Of a DNA stretch of 64,000 bases, positions 33,381-42,429 are shown in pieces; positions within the stretch are counted from its first letter, which is position 1, and every line of letters starts with the position of its first letter. The position numbers and the translations under genes are program-made. The DNA lies in assembly GCA_902490585.1 (NCBI GenBank), contig CABUEI010000005.1, forward strand, positions 40,828 to 104,827, read 5' to 3'. Origin of the DNA: an uncultured Oscillospiraceae bacterium (lineage in GTDB: Bacteria > Bacillota > Clostridia > Oscillospirales > Ruminococcaceae). The notes below the pieces were generated by a model. It was given only the letters and a program-made list of their open reading frames with translations. It was not told the DNA's origin and made no database searches.

Positions 33381-34424
33381 ATGACTTATACCGTGAAAAT
33401 CGAACAGACGTATGCTTATCCGAAGCGTATGAAATACCTTCCCAAAACAGATTCTTTCATCGAAAAGGACTGCGACAGTCTTTCGTATGTCAGAAATGTA
33501 CGTCAGCCTTACGGGTGGATAAAGGAATCGGGGACACCGCCGTGTGAGCATCTTGACGTTATAGTTATGACCGATAAGGAGTACGAACTCGGTGACGAGG
33601 ACAAGATAAAAATTATCGGGGTGTTCTGCCGCAATGACGGTGACAACAAGCTTGTGGGTGTACTGTGCGACAGGGATATAAATGATTTTTCCGAACTTTC
33701 CGACACCGAAAAGGAAGATATGCACAGGCTTTATCCCCGTGAGGACAAGGGTGAGGGCTGGTTTGGCGCAGAGAAAGCCGAAGAGATAATAAATAACTTT
33801 TTCACGAGAAGAAAGCGGAAGATCATCATTACAGTTCAACACACCGAGTCGGAGCATCACATAAACGGAATGATAGGTGCATGGGGCGATTGGAACCTGA
33901 CGCAGTACGGCAGAAAGCAGGCTTATGAAATCGGAAAGTGGCTTTTATACGAGGACTGCGACAGAGGCTTTGAAATGTATACGTCTGATCTTAACAGAGC
34001 AAGGCAGACGGCAGAAGAGATAAACAGAACGCTCGGAATTACGCCTGTGATAACCGATGTTATCAGAGAAGTGAACGCAGGAGCAGGTAACGGGAAACCG
34101 AGAGAATGGTACAACAGCATGAAGGCTACCCGCAAAGGCGGATATGATCCCGACTATAAGCCGTTTCCCGATGCGGAATCCGACCGTGAACTGTGGAACA
34201 GACTTTATCCGTTCTACAATGAAATCGCCACTAATGACAAGGAACGGATACTAATTGTATCGCACGGAACAACACTCAGCTTTTTGCAGTCAATGATAAT
34301 GGGATATTCGTTTTCTGATATAGAAAAATTCAGATTTGACGGCGTGGGCGGCTCGGTGTCGAAGTTTGTTATCGAGCCTGACGGTAAAGTTGTGGCACGG
34401 TATGTAAATCAGAGGGTGTGCTGA
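33381..34424 (+). CDS. Pyrophosphatase-like / histidine phosphatase fusion protein
   Basis: The 347-residue protein has two parts. Residues about 1-135 resemble a soluble inorganic pyrophosphatase domain (PYGWIKESGTPPCEHLDVIV, then GDNKLVGVLCDRD), although the usual Asp cluster is partly replaced (PPCEHLD instead of GDPxD). Residues about 145-347 are a phosphoglycerate-mutase-like histidine phosphatase. Its catalytic motif reads VQHTESEHH in place of the usual RHGET. The second His is in VSHGTTLSFLQ and is intact. Cells may use it on a phosphorylated nucleotide or sugar, but the substrate is unknown. The start at 33381 has GAGGGG upstream; the longer start at 33357 does not. Confidence 0.78.
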   Translation: MTYTVKIEQTYAYPKRMKYLPKTDSFIEKDCDSLSYVRNVRQPYGWIKESGTPPCEHLDVIVMTDKEYELGDEDKIKIIGVFCRNDGDNKLVGVLCDRDINDFSELSDTEKEDMHRLYPREDKGEGWFGAEKAEEIINNFFTRRKRKIIITVQHTESEHHINGMIGAWGDWNLTQYGRKQAYEIGKWLLYEDCDRGFEMYTSDLNRARQTAEEINRTLGITPVITDVIREVNAGAGNGKPREWYNSMKATRKGGYDPDYKPFPDAESDRELWNRLYPFYNEIATNDKERILIVSHGTTLSFLQSMIMGYSFSDIEKFRFDGVGGSVSKFVIEPDGKVVARYVNQRVC

Positions 34425-34461
34425 GATTATAAACTCAAGCAAAATTTAAAGGAGAAAATAT

Positions 34462-37400
34462 ATGAGCAAAATATGTCCGAATTGCAAACGTGAAATAGAC
34501 GAAAATGTGAAATTCTGTCCGTTCTGTGCGGCTTTTACGGGAGAAACGCCCGAAGAAAAGAAAAAAAGCCCTGTCGGTGCGATAATAGGCGGAGCTGTGG
34601 GCGTGCTGGCACTTGGTGCGGCAAGCCTTGCGGTGTTTGTGTTTGATGTGTTCGGAATGTACGGCGACAAGGCGGAAAGCATTTACGGTGTGGGCGACAA
34701 GTTCTTTATCCAGTCGGTGACACCCGTGTGCATTGACGGCAAGTGGGGTTATGCGGACAAGAGCGGTAACACCACGCTGAAACCGCAGTATACCGCCGCC
34801 TATGCCTTTAACGAAGATACTAACGACGTTGCACCTGTGGCGGTTGACGGAAAGTTCGGATATATCAAAAAGGATGGGGAGTTTGTAGCTTCTCCGCAGT
34901 ATAGCTTTGCAGGAAGTTTTTCGGACAAGGGGCTTGCAAAGGTCGTTGATGAAAACGGTAAGGTAGGATTTGTAGACAGTGCTGGCAGAAAAGCGTTTGA
35001 CGGCAGAATGTTCGACTATGCCTCGGATATGAACAACAGTGGTTATGCCTTTGCATATACCCTGCTTATGCCTGAAATCACAACAGGAACGGAAAACGGG
35101 AATTACTATGATATAGTCTACTGTCTGCTCAGTTCTGACGGAAAAGTGACCGAGACTGCAAATGTTGCGGGGATATCGGATTTATATGATGATAAATATA
35201 TCGGTTTCAGACAAGCGGAAAGTAAAGATGAAACAACGCATGACTTTACAAGAGAGTATGCCGTGTTCTCGGCAGACGTTACTGCACTGACCGGCTATTA
35301 CAGACGTATAGTAAAGAGCGGAAAACTTCTTGTCGTTTGTGACGGCATTGACGATGCAAGCAAACTGTATACGGTAAAGTTACTGAACGCAGATACGCTT
35401 GAACAGGTCGGCGGCGAATATCTCTGTGCTTCTGATGTAAAAGCGTATGACAGCGGTGCGGTACTGCTTAAAAGAGATGATAAGGGATTTATCAGAGAGG
35501 TTCTGATTGACGATAACGGCAATGAAGTATTTGCGTGCTACGAGGGCTCGCATATCGTAAGCGGATTTGATATCAGCGGTTATGCGTGCGTTTATGAAAA
35601 GGGAAAATACTGCGGATATACCGCAAGCGGTAAGCAGTTTGAAAGCGATTATCAATTCGGTGAGTTCAACTGCGGACTTGCGCCGTATTATGACAATGCT
35701 AAAATAGGATATATAAATACGAACGGCGAAAAGGTAACGGACGCTAAGTTTGACGGGGCAAGCGGATATTATGCGGACGGTTACGCTTATGTAAAGAGCG
35801 GTACGGAGTATTCCGTTATAGATATGAGCGGTAATACGGTGATAGGTAAGCTGGGGTACGCCTCGGACAAGCTGATGTTTGCCGATACAGTGCACAACTG
35901 GTATGACCCGGAGGACTTTGAAGGGTTTGACGGGGAGAATATGTTTATCGGAGATTTCTATTATGTCGGCAACAACGCCGATATGAATAACAGCATATTC
36001 GGCAGAAGCAATATAAAATCAGTAAACGAGAGAATGGTAGTAAAAAGCAGAAATCCCGATGCGGATACAGCTTTTGACTACAGGAGAGCCGACAGCGGAA
36101 AGCTCAGCAGTGACGGTTATATTCTGACACACGAAATAAACAAGCTCACATGTCTTCTTATGTCGCCCGACGGTAAAACAAACAAGGAAAAGGAAATGAA
36201 CAGTGCGAACGGTATCTGCATAGGCTCTGCGCCTGTCATACGTTACCGTGGTGATACGGCGACCTATCTTGAGGATATATTCGGTAACAAGTATATCGTA
36301 CAGGGTTATAACAGCGTAAATTCAAACGACTGCACAGTGCTTGATATACGAGGTGAAAGCAGTATCGCCCGGCAGTTTATAGTATACGACAACGACTTTA
36401 TGCCGTCTTTTGTTATCCGTTCGGATTCGTCAATGAGCATAGACAGTTACGGTAATCTGTTGTATGTCAAAAACATCAGGAACGGGAATGAAGAAAACTA
36501 TAACGCAATAATTGACAGAGAAAACGGAAGAACGCTTTATATAAGTGATAACATTGAATTCATCAATGACTATTTTATCACCGAACCCAACGGATATGAT
36601 GAACGTATTTTAAGCACGGTATACGGTGCCGACATAGGCTCATATCCGTATATAAAGGCTTACGGCGACAGAGTGCTTTGCTATGACTATAACAAATACT
36701 ATCTTTACGACCGCTATGCGAACCTGCTCGGAGAATACGAAGCAAAACCGAGAATAAGTGCGTATAACGGTAATATGACAGTGAAAAACGACGACGGAAC
36801 GTATACCTGCTATGACATGGATTTTAACGTACTGCTTACAACAGAGTATGACATTCAGCCGATAGAAAACGGGTACTTTTCGTTTGCCGATAACGAAAAA
36901 GGGCTGATAGGTTTCTTATCCGCCGACGGAAAAAAGATTATCGAGCCGAAGTACAATTGCGTTACCGGTATGACACCAGACGGATATTTTGTATCAAGGA
37001 CGATAACCAACTGTGAAATCCTTGGTAACGGCAATATCTACGCAGACCGCAAAGTGACTATAGAGAACAAAGACGGTGAAACCGTTGTTGAAACAGGGTC
37101 GGCTGTAAGCGATATAGGAAACAGTGTCGCTGACAGCAAATCGCTCTACAGCTATTTTGACGGATATCAATATTACACCGATAAGTTCAGCGGGTGCAAT
37201 AGCGTTATTTTCAGCGATATCGGAATTCTGCCCGGCACCAACGAACGACCTCTGCCGACAGATTTCTACGGAAACGAGCTTTTTGAAGAGTATAAGTACG
37301 TTGCATCCGATTATGCGACAGTACAGATAAACGGCGATACTCTCTGTGTAGCGGCAATGTATTATACTGACGAACAGATCGGATATAATCTGCTGAAGCT

Positions 37401-38226
37401 CAACGGCGAGAAGTTATACCATAACGACCGTGAGTTACAGCTCATAAACAACGAGTATGTTCTCGGCATCGACAAGAAAGGTCAGCCTGCGGTTCTGTAT
37501 AATTCAGACGGGTCTGTTATGCTTACACTTGATGGAGTTACAAGTTCCTACGACATCTCCGACATAAAAAGAGTTGACAACAAGCTGTTAGTCAACAGCA
37601 ACGGAAAATCCACGGCTATATACGACCTGACTACAGGAGAAATTCTGTACAAGCCAGATAAAGACGGAACCTATCTCAGTTTTGTATACAAAAATCTGAT
37701 CTTTGCTTCATATTACGACAGCGATAACGACAGTCATACTTCTTATTACGTTGACCTTGACACCAAAAAGAGTTTTGACCGTGTTGTGTTCAGAATTTCC
37801 GGTAACGACGGCGAAGGGCATATAACCGAAAATGCGGAATATCCGCTTATATGCTGTGCTTTTTCGTATTCTAAAAATCAGAAAGAAAATGATTTCTACG
37901 GTGGGATATCCGAATTGAACGTTTATGAAACAGACAAAGATGCACAGTTGAAGCTTCTGAGGTCCTACTCTTCCGACGACGAGCAGTTATATGTGACGGC
38001 AGGCGGTAATTACGGATTGATCGTGCAGATCACCTATACGGAAAAGCAGGGTGAAAAGAACATAAAGCTTATAAACGTATGGAATGAAAACGAAAAATAT
38101 TTCGAGAATGTATCCGAGTTCAGCGTTATGGAAGACGAAGTGTGGATAGGCATATACGATGAAAACGAAAAGCGGACAGCGTATAAAATAAGCTCTGATC
38201 TTGAAACAGTGGAACAAGTGGAATAA
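34462..38226 (+). CDS. Giant zinc-ribbon, membrane-anchored WG-repeat protein (copy 1)
   Basis: The 1254-residue protein begins with a zinc ribbon (CPNC at 5-8, CPFC at 19-22). A membrane helix follows (about 37-58), then a very long extracellular part. That part includes WG repeats (KWGYADKSGNTTLKPQYTAA, KFGYIKKDGEF, KVGFVDSAGRKAF, GKYCGYTASGKQF, KIGYINTNGEK) that fold as beta-propeller-like blades. The rest is beta-rich with many Tyr, Asp and Asn. The zinc ribbon would be cytoplasmic and the repeats outside, which suggests a sensor or scaffold; the partner is unknown. GGAGAA precedes the start. A paralogue starts 14 bases after its stop. Confidence 0.85.
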   Translation: MSKICPNCKREIDENVKFCPFCAAFTGETPEEKKKSPVGAIIGGAVGVLALGAASLAVFVFDVFGMYGDKAESIYGVGDKFFIQSVTPVCIDGKWGYADKSGNTTLKPQYTAAYAFNEDTNDVAPVAVDGKFGYIKKDGEFVASPQYSFAGSFSDKGLAKVVDENGKVGFVDSAGRKAFDGRMFDYASDMNNSGYAFAYTLLMPEITTGTENGNYYDIVYCLLSSDGKVTETANVAGISDLYDDKYIGFRQAESKDETTHDFTREYAVFSADVTALTGYYRRIVKSGKLLVVCDGIDDASKLYTVKLLNADTLEQVGGEYLCASDVKAYDSGAVLLKRDDKGFIREVLIDDNGNEVFACYEGSHIVSGFDISGYACVYEKGKYCGYTASGKQFESDYQFGEFNCGLAPYYDNAKIGYINTNGEKVTDAKFDGASGYYADGYAYVKSGTEYSVIDMSGNTVIGKLGYASDKLMFADTVHNWYDPEDFEGFDGENMFIGDFYYVGNNADMNNSIFGRSNIKSVNERMVVKSRNPDADTAFDYRRADSGKLSSDGYILTHEINKLTCLLMSPDGKTNKEKEMNSANGICIGSAPVIRYRGDTATYLEDIFGNKYIVQGYNSVNSNDCTVLDIRGESSIARQFIVYDNDFMPSFVIRSDSSMSIDSYGNLLYVKNIRNGNEENYNAIIDRENGRTLYISDNIEFINDYFITEPNGYDERILSTVYGADIGSYPYIKAYGDRVLCYDYNKYYLYDRYANLLGEYEAKPRISAYNGNMTVKNDDGTYTCYDMDFNVLLTTEYDIQPIENGYFSFADNEKGLIGFLSADGKKIIEPKYNCVTGMTPDGYFVSRTITNCEILGNGNIYADRKVTIENKDGETVVETGSAVSDIGNSVADSKSLYSYFDGYQYYTDKFSGCNSVIFSDIGILPGTNERPLPTDFYGNELFEEYKYVASDYATVQINGDTLCVAAMYYTDEQIGYNLLKLNGEKLYHNDRELQLINNEYVLGIDKKGQPAVLYNSDGSVMLTLDGVTSSYDISDIKRVDNKLLVNSNGKSTAIYDLTTGEILYKPDKDGTYLSFVYKNLIFASYYDSDNDSHTSYYVDLDTKKSFDRVVFRISGNDGEGHITENAEYPLICCAFSYSKNQKENDFYGGISELNVYETDKDAQLKLLRSYSSDDEQLYVTAGGNYGLIVQITYTEKQGEKNIKLINVWNENEKYFENVSEFSVMEDEVWIGIYDENEKRTAYKISSDLETVEQVE

Positions 38227-38240
38227 GGAGAGGTTTTATA

Positions 38241-41200
38241 ATGAGCAGAATGTGTCCTAAATGTAAACGTGAAATAGACGAGAACGTGAAATTCTGTCCG
38301 TTCTGTGCGGCGTTTACGGGGGAAAAAGAAGAAACGAAAAAGAAAAATCACATCGGGGCGATAATCGGCGGTATTGCAGGTGCGTTCGTGCTTGGCGGTG
38401 CGGCGGTTGCGGTATTTGCATTTGATGTTTTCGGGTTATTCAACAATGAGCCTGAAATATTGTACGGTACGGGTGACAAGCTGTTCAATCTGTCGCTGTC
38501 GCCCGCAAAGAGCGGGGATAAGTGGGGATATATCGGCAAGGACGGAAAGTTCGTGATAAGTCCGCAGTTTGACTGCGCGTATCCGTTTGACGAGAATGCG
38601 ATCGGCACTGCCGCCGTAAGTAATGAGAACGGCTACGGTTTTATAAACGACAAGGGCGAGTTTACAGTCGAGCCGCAATTTAAGCTTGCGTCATATTACA
38701 GCGACAACGGATTGTCGGTCGTTACCGCCGGGGACGGATATATGCTGTATGTTGACGCCAAGGGCAGAACGGCTTATAACGAAAAGCATTTTACTTACGC
38801 AGAGCCGTTCGATAGCGGTGCGGCTTACACCTTTGCATATACAACCATGACGCAGAGCGTAAAGAATGATAAGGGTGAAGATGTAAACGACGTTACGGAC
38901 GAATATTATCTGCTGAAAAACGACGGCAAAACTGTCACCGCTCTTCCGGACGGTATAGGGGCAGACTGCGTATTCGGTGAATATTATGTCGGGTTTGCGA
39001 GCGATACGGAAATAAACGAGGGCAGTAACGATTTCACTAAGAAAGACTATGCTGTTTTTACGGCTGACGGCGAACAGAAGAGCGAGTGGCACGACAGAAT
39101 TTTTATAACGGACGAATTTGTTGTAATGTGCGATACCGACTATGAAACGAATATATACAAAGCTGAGGTCTATGACATAAACCTGAACAAAGTAAGCGAT
39201 GAATATTACTGCGACAGAAATCAGGAATTTACGGATAACGGACTTGTTCTGATGAAAATTGAGGATAAACGGTACAGAAAAGTATTGGTTATACTTAAAG
39301 ACGGTAAACTTGACGAGGTTTACAAAGAAAGCGACGGTACGGCGGTAATAAGCGGATTTGATAACAGCGGTATTGCGTGCGTTTACGAAAAGGGCAAGTA
39401 CTGCGGATATACGGCAGGCGGAAAAGTTTTTGCGTGCGATTATCCGTTTACCTCATTCAACTGCGGACTGGCGCCTTATTATGATAATAAGAGCGGAAAA
39501 ATCGGCTACATAAACACAAACGGCGAAGCAGTCATAACGGCACGGTATGACAGCGTATCGGAATTCTATGCGGACGGATATGCGTATGTTTATGAAAACG
39601 GCGGATATGAAATCATTGATATTTCGGGACAGACGGTAGCGGAAAATCTGAGTTTTGCACCGACAAAGCTTATAAACAACAGTGTAAACCACAACTGGTA
39701 TACACCTAAATGTTTTGACGGGGCTGAATATTATGAAAATGCGGTGAATTACGGCACATTGGCAGTAAAGACAGACAGCGGTGATCCCGAATACTTTTAC
39801 AAAGATTATGTTAATAAGCTTGTGTATGCGGCTGACGGAACTGAGGTAAAGGAAAACTCCGAATTGCTGAAAGGCTACGGCGAGTTTGAGGACGGATATG
39901 CCATATTGGATAAGAACGGGTACTATCTTGTCGACAGCAAGGTAAATGTAATACCGATACCGTCGGACGGAATGGATAAGCTGTATACGACAAAAAATGC
40001 AGACGAATATTTTTACGGCGTTGTGGGCAGCGGCAGTAAAGACCCGCTTGCTATGACCGATGTCAACAGAAACACGATAACGCTTTCCGACCATGACGGA
40101 CTGTACAGCGGCAATAACTGCCTGTTCTTAAGTAACAGTAGCGGTGAAAACCTGTATCACAACCGGTACAGGGTGTACAACGGCAGGCTTTATCAGCCGC
40201 TGACGATAGAAACAAACAACTATCTCGGACTTTATGAGAACACGGAGCATACGGTAATGCTGTCGTGCACATATTACGGCACAGTTGACATGAGCAATGA
40301 TGTCCGCCGTGTTATTGACAGCGAAACCGGAGAATGCCTGCTGAGCTATAAGCAGGATAACGGTGCGCTCGAATATATGAATGAATATTTTATCTGCGTC
40401 AGCCGTGACGGTATGTCGGACTACATCGATGCTGACGGCAATTCATATCTCGAAAAGAGCGGAAATGAGTATTATACGGTGTACGGAAAAAGAATAGGTG
40501 CGTTTATTTATGCGTCTGCCTGTGACGATAAGCTTCTGACTGTAACAGACGACGGAAAATTCAGAGTGTACAGCAGGTACGGCGAGTTGCTCGGGGAATA
40601 TGATTATGCGTGTGTGAACGAAAAGTCGCAGTATATTGTTATAGAGCGGGACGGAAAGTATGTCTGCCTTGACAGAAGAATGAACGAGGTGTTTGACAGC
40701 GGATATCCGTTTAATCCGCCTGTAAACGGCTATGCGGCTTATGCGGATATCAAAAACGGAAAGATAGGATATCTAAATATGACGGGCGAGGTAGTGATAC
40801 CTGCGTTTACGGAGATCGCGGCTGACTTCTCGGCTGACGGATATGCAAGGGTCGCAGAATACAGGGCACCGGACGAGTCGGAAGAGGCAGAACGGTTTAC
40901 CGATGAAGTGCTGATAGACACAAGCGGCAAAACAGCTTATGAAAGCAAAAATACAGCGGTCGGGGCTAACGGCTTTGCATATGACGGCGAGTACTTCAAG
41001 ACATTATATTCGTTTGCCGGGGGCTATGAGTATTTTATAAACTACTGCAAGGAGAACAAAGAACAGCTTGAGCTAAATAGCTATAGTAACATAATGCAGT
41101 ATTGTCATCTGAAAATCGATGGCAGTATTACCGACTATGCGGGCAATGAGCCGTATCAGTTCGTGATAATGAATAAGAAGTCACAATATTCCGCCGGTAT

Positions 41201-41759
41201 GGACAAAATGTATGACGGAACGCCGATCGTGTATATTTACCGCTCAAGGACGAATAATGAAGTGACGAGTTCATATTACGGACTGGACGGAAAAGAGATA
41301 ACGTTTGACAGATACGGTGACAGCGATATTTTCCTTGACGGATATTTCTGGCAGGAGATTCAGGATGAAGAAACAGGCAGGAAAAAGCTGTATATCTATG
41401 ATACTGACGGCAGTGAAAAGTTCAATGTGACTGCACCGGAGTATTACCATTATGCCAGCGCAAAGGAAGACGGCGGGTATGTATTCGCATTCAGATATCG
41501 TTATGATCCTGATACGGAGCTTCCGCCCAAGGAGTACAATAATCTTGTTGCAGACGCATATTCTTCTGACGGGAAGCTTATTGCGCAGTGCGAAAACGTT
41601 TTGCCTTTTGCTACCGGTGCTGTTGAGAAAAGCAAGGACGAGATACGCTTTGTCTGCCGGACGGAAGATGAAAAGTACGAGGAGAGAATATACTCCGTAT
41701 CGAAAGCTGAATTTATCAGTACAAAGCAGGTCGAAATAGGCGATTATGTTTATGCATAG
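38241..41759 (+). CDS. Giant zinc-ribbon, membrane-anchored WG-repeat protein (copy 2)
   Basis: The 1172-residue paralogue has the same layout: zinc ribbon CPKC/CPFC, a membrane helix and WG repeats (KWGYIGKDGKFVISPQFDCA, GYGFINDKGEF, GKYCGYTAGGKVF, KIGYINTNGEA, KIGYLNMTGEV). The ribbon and its flank (KREIDENVKFCPFCAAFTG) are identical to copy 1, while the distal repeats have diverged strongly. This points to an old tandem duplication with a conserved N-terminus. GGAGAGG precedes the start. Confidence 0.85.
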   Translation: MSRMCPKCKREIDENVKFCPFCAAFTGEKEETKKKNHIGAIIGGIAGAFVLGGAAVAVFAFDVFGLFNNEPEILYGTGDKLFNLSLSPAKSGDKWGYIGKDGKFVISPQFDCAYPFDENAIGTAAVSNENGYGFINDKGEFTVEPQFKLASYYSDNGLSVVTAGDGYMLYVDAKGRTAYNEKHFTYAEPFDSGAAYTFAYTTMTQSVKNDKGEDVNDVTDEYYLLKNDGKTVTALPDGIGADCVFGEYYVGFASDTEINEGSNDFTKKDYAVFTADGEQKSEWHDRIFITDEFVVMCDTDYETNIYKAEVYDINLNKVSDEYYCDRNQEFTDNGLVLMKIEDKRYRKVLVILKDGKLDEVYKESDGTAVISGFDNSGIACVYEKGKYCGYTAGGKVFACDYPFTSFNCGLAPYYDNKSGKIGYINTNGEAVITARYDSVSEFYADGYAYVYENGGYEIIDISGQTVAENLSFAPTKLINNSVNHNWYTPKCFDGAEYYENAVNYGTLAVKTDSGDPEYFYKDYVNKLVYAADGTEVKENSELLKGYGEFEDGYAILDKNGYYLVDSKVNVIPIPSDGMDKLYTTKNADEYFYGVVGSGSKDPLAMTDVNRNTITLSDHDGLYSGNNCLFLSNSSGENLYHNRYRVYNGRLYQPLTIETNNYLGLYENTEHTVMLSCTYYGTVDMSNDVRRVIDSETGECLLSYKQDNGALEYMNEYFICVSRDGMSDYIDADGNSYLEKSGNEYYTVYGKRIGAFIYASACDDKLLTVTDDGKFRVYSRYGELLGEYDYACVNEKSQYIVIERDGKYVCLDRRMNEVFDSGYPFNPPVNGYAAYADIKNGKIGYLNMTGEVVIPAFTEIAADFSADGYARVAEYRAPDESEEAERFTDEVLIDTSGKTAYESKNTAVGANGFAYDGEYFKTLYSFAGGYEYFINYCKENKEQLELNSYSNIMQYCHLKIDGSITDYAGNEPYQFVIMNKKSQYSAGMDKMYDGTPIVYIYRSRTNNEVTSSYYGLDGKEITFDRYGDSDIFLDGYFWQEIQDEETGRKKLYIYDTDGSEKFNVTAPEYYHYASAKEDGGYVFAFRYRYDPDTELPPKEYNNLVADAYSSDGKLIAQCENVLPFATGAVEKSKDEIRFVCRTEDEKYEERIYSVSKAEFISTKQVEIGDYVYA

Positions 41760-41820
41760 AAATGAGCGGCGACCGGTTTGAAATACGCGATACTATGCGA
41801 TGAAAAGCGATGAAAACCGC

Positions 41821-41848
41821 TTGACAGGTACAGGCGTTGTGATATACT
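41821..41848 (+). promoter_or_regulatory. Upstream promoter in the ileS leader region
   Basis: TTGACA (41821-41826), 16 bases, then TATACT (41843-41848). It lies 170 bases before the second, stronger promoter. I see no supported gene in the DNA between them. Confidence 0.5.
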
Positions 41849-42013
41849 CGAAATAGTCAGACGTAAAGATACAAGCTTATTATCCGTGCACGATATACAT
41901 TCGCGGTTATGGCAGTGGTGTGCGCTGTATGTGCGGACGGAAAATGAAGAGGTGATACGGTAAATTTATTCCGGCGGTAAAGCAAATAAAATGCGATTTT
42001 AACACAAAAACGC

Positions 42014-42042
42014 TTGACAAAGGGAAAATTTGATTGTATAAT
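42014..42042 (+). promoter_or_regulatory. Consensus promoter of the ileS T-box leader
   Basis: Perfect TTGACA (42014-42019), 17 bases, perfect TATAAT (42037-42042). Confidence 0.9.
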
Positions 42043-42064
42043 CAGTGTGTATGATATTTTAAAG

Positions 42065-42319
42065 GCTGTGACGAGGACAGTAGTGCGGATATTAAGCCAA
42101 AGCGAACCGACGACGGTGAGAGGTCGGTGCAGAAATACCGTATGAATATCACCTCCAAGCTGCCCGCCGAAATTGCGGTTATGATACTGCGAGAGTAGAA
42201 CGGGACGTTTTTCCAACGTTAAAAGGAACGCATTTGACGGAATGACGAAACGGTGGTTATAAAGACTGTTATGAAACTATAGTCCTTATCCTTTTCGGAG
42301 GATAAGGGCTTTTTATTTT
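42065..42319 (+). promoter_or_regulatory. T-box leader of ileS (isoleucine specifier)
   Basis: The leader has a T-box stem I start (GACGAGGACAGTAGTG), a specifier-loop ATC at 42148-42150 (an Ile codon), and the AGAGGTCGGTG-type segment. A T-box sequence reading ACGGTGGTTATA lies near 42250, and a terminator follows (CCTTATCC/GGATAAGG then TTTTTATTTT, 42284-42319). The TGGT bulge would pair with the ACCA end of tRNA-Ile. The T-box core departs from the usual GGGTGGNACCGCG, so the antiterminator fold was not fully resolved. Uncharged tRNA-Ile is expected to allow readthrough into ileS. Confidence 0.85.
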
Positions 42320-42429
42320 CCGCAAACGCAAATAAACAATATGCAACGGGGCTGAACCCCGACCTTCTGAGGTTTCCTGTATGGACTACGCACGGAAGGG
42401 TGATTTTTGCAAAAACAGGAGGAAGAAAG

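Noticed and set aside
41849..42013. Short peptide gene between the two ileS promoters (12 codons starting near 41908)
   Set aside because: It has no ribosome site and no recognisable leader-peptide codon run, and the leader's control is already explained by the T-box.
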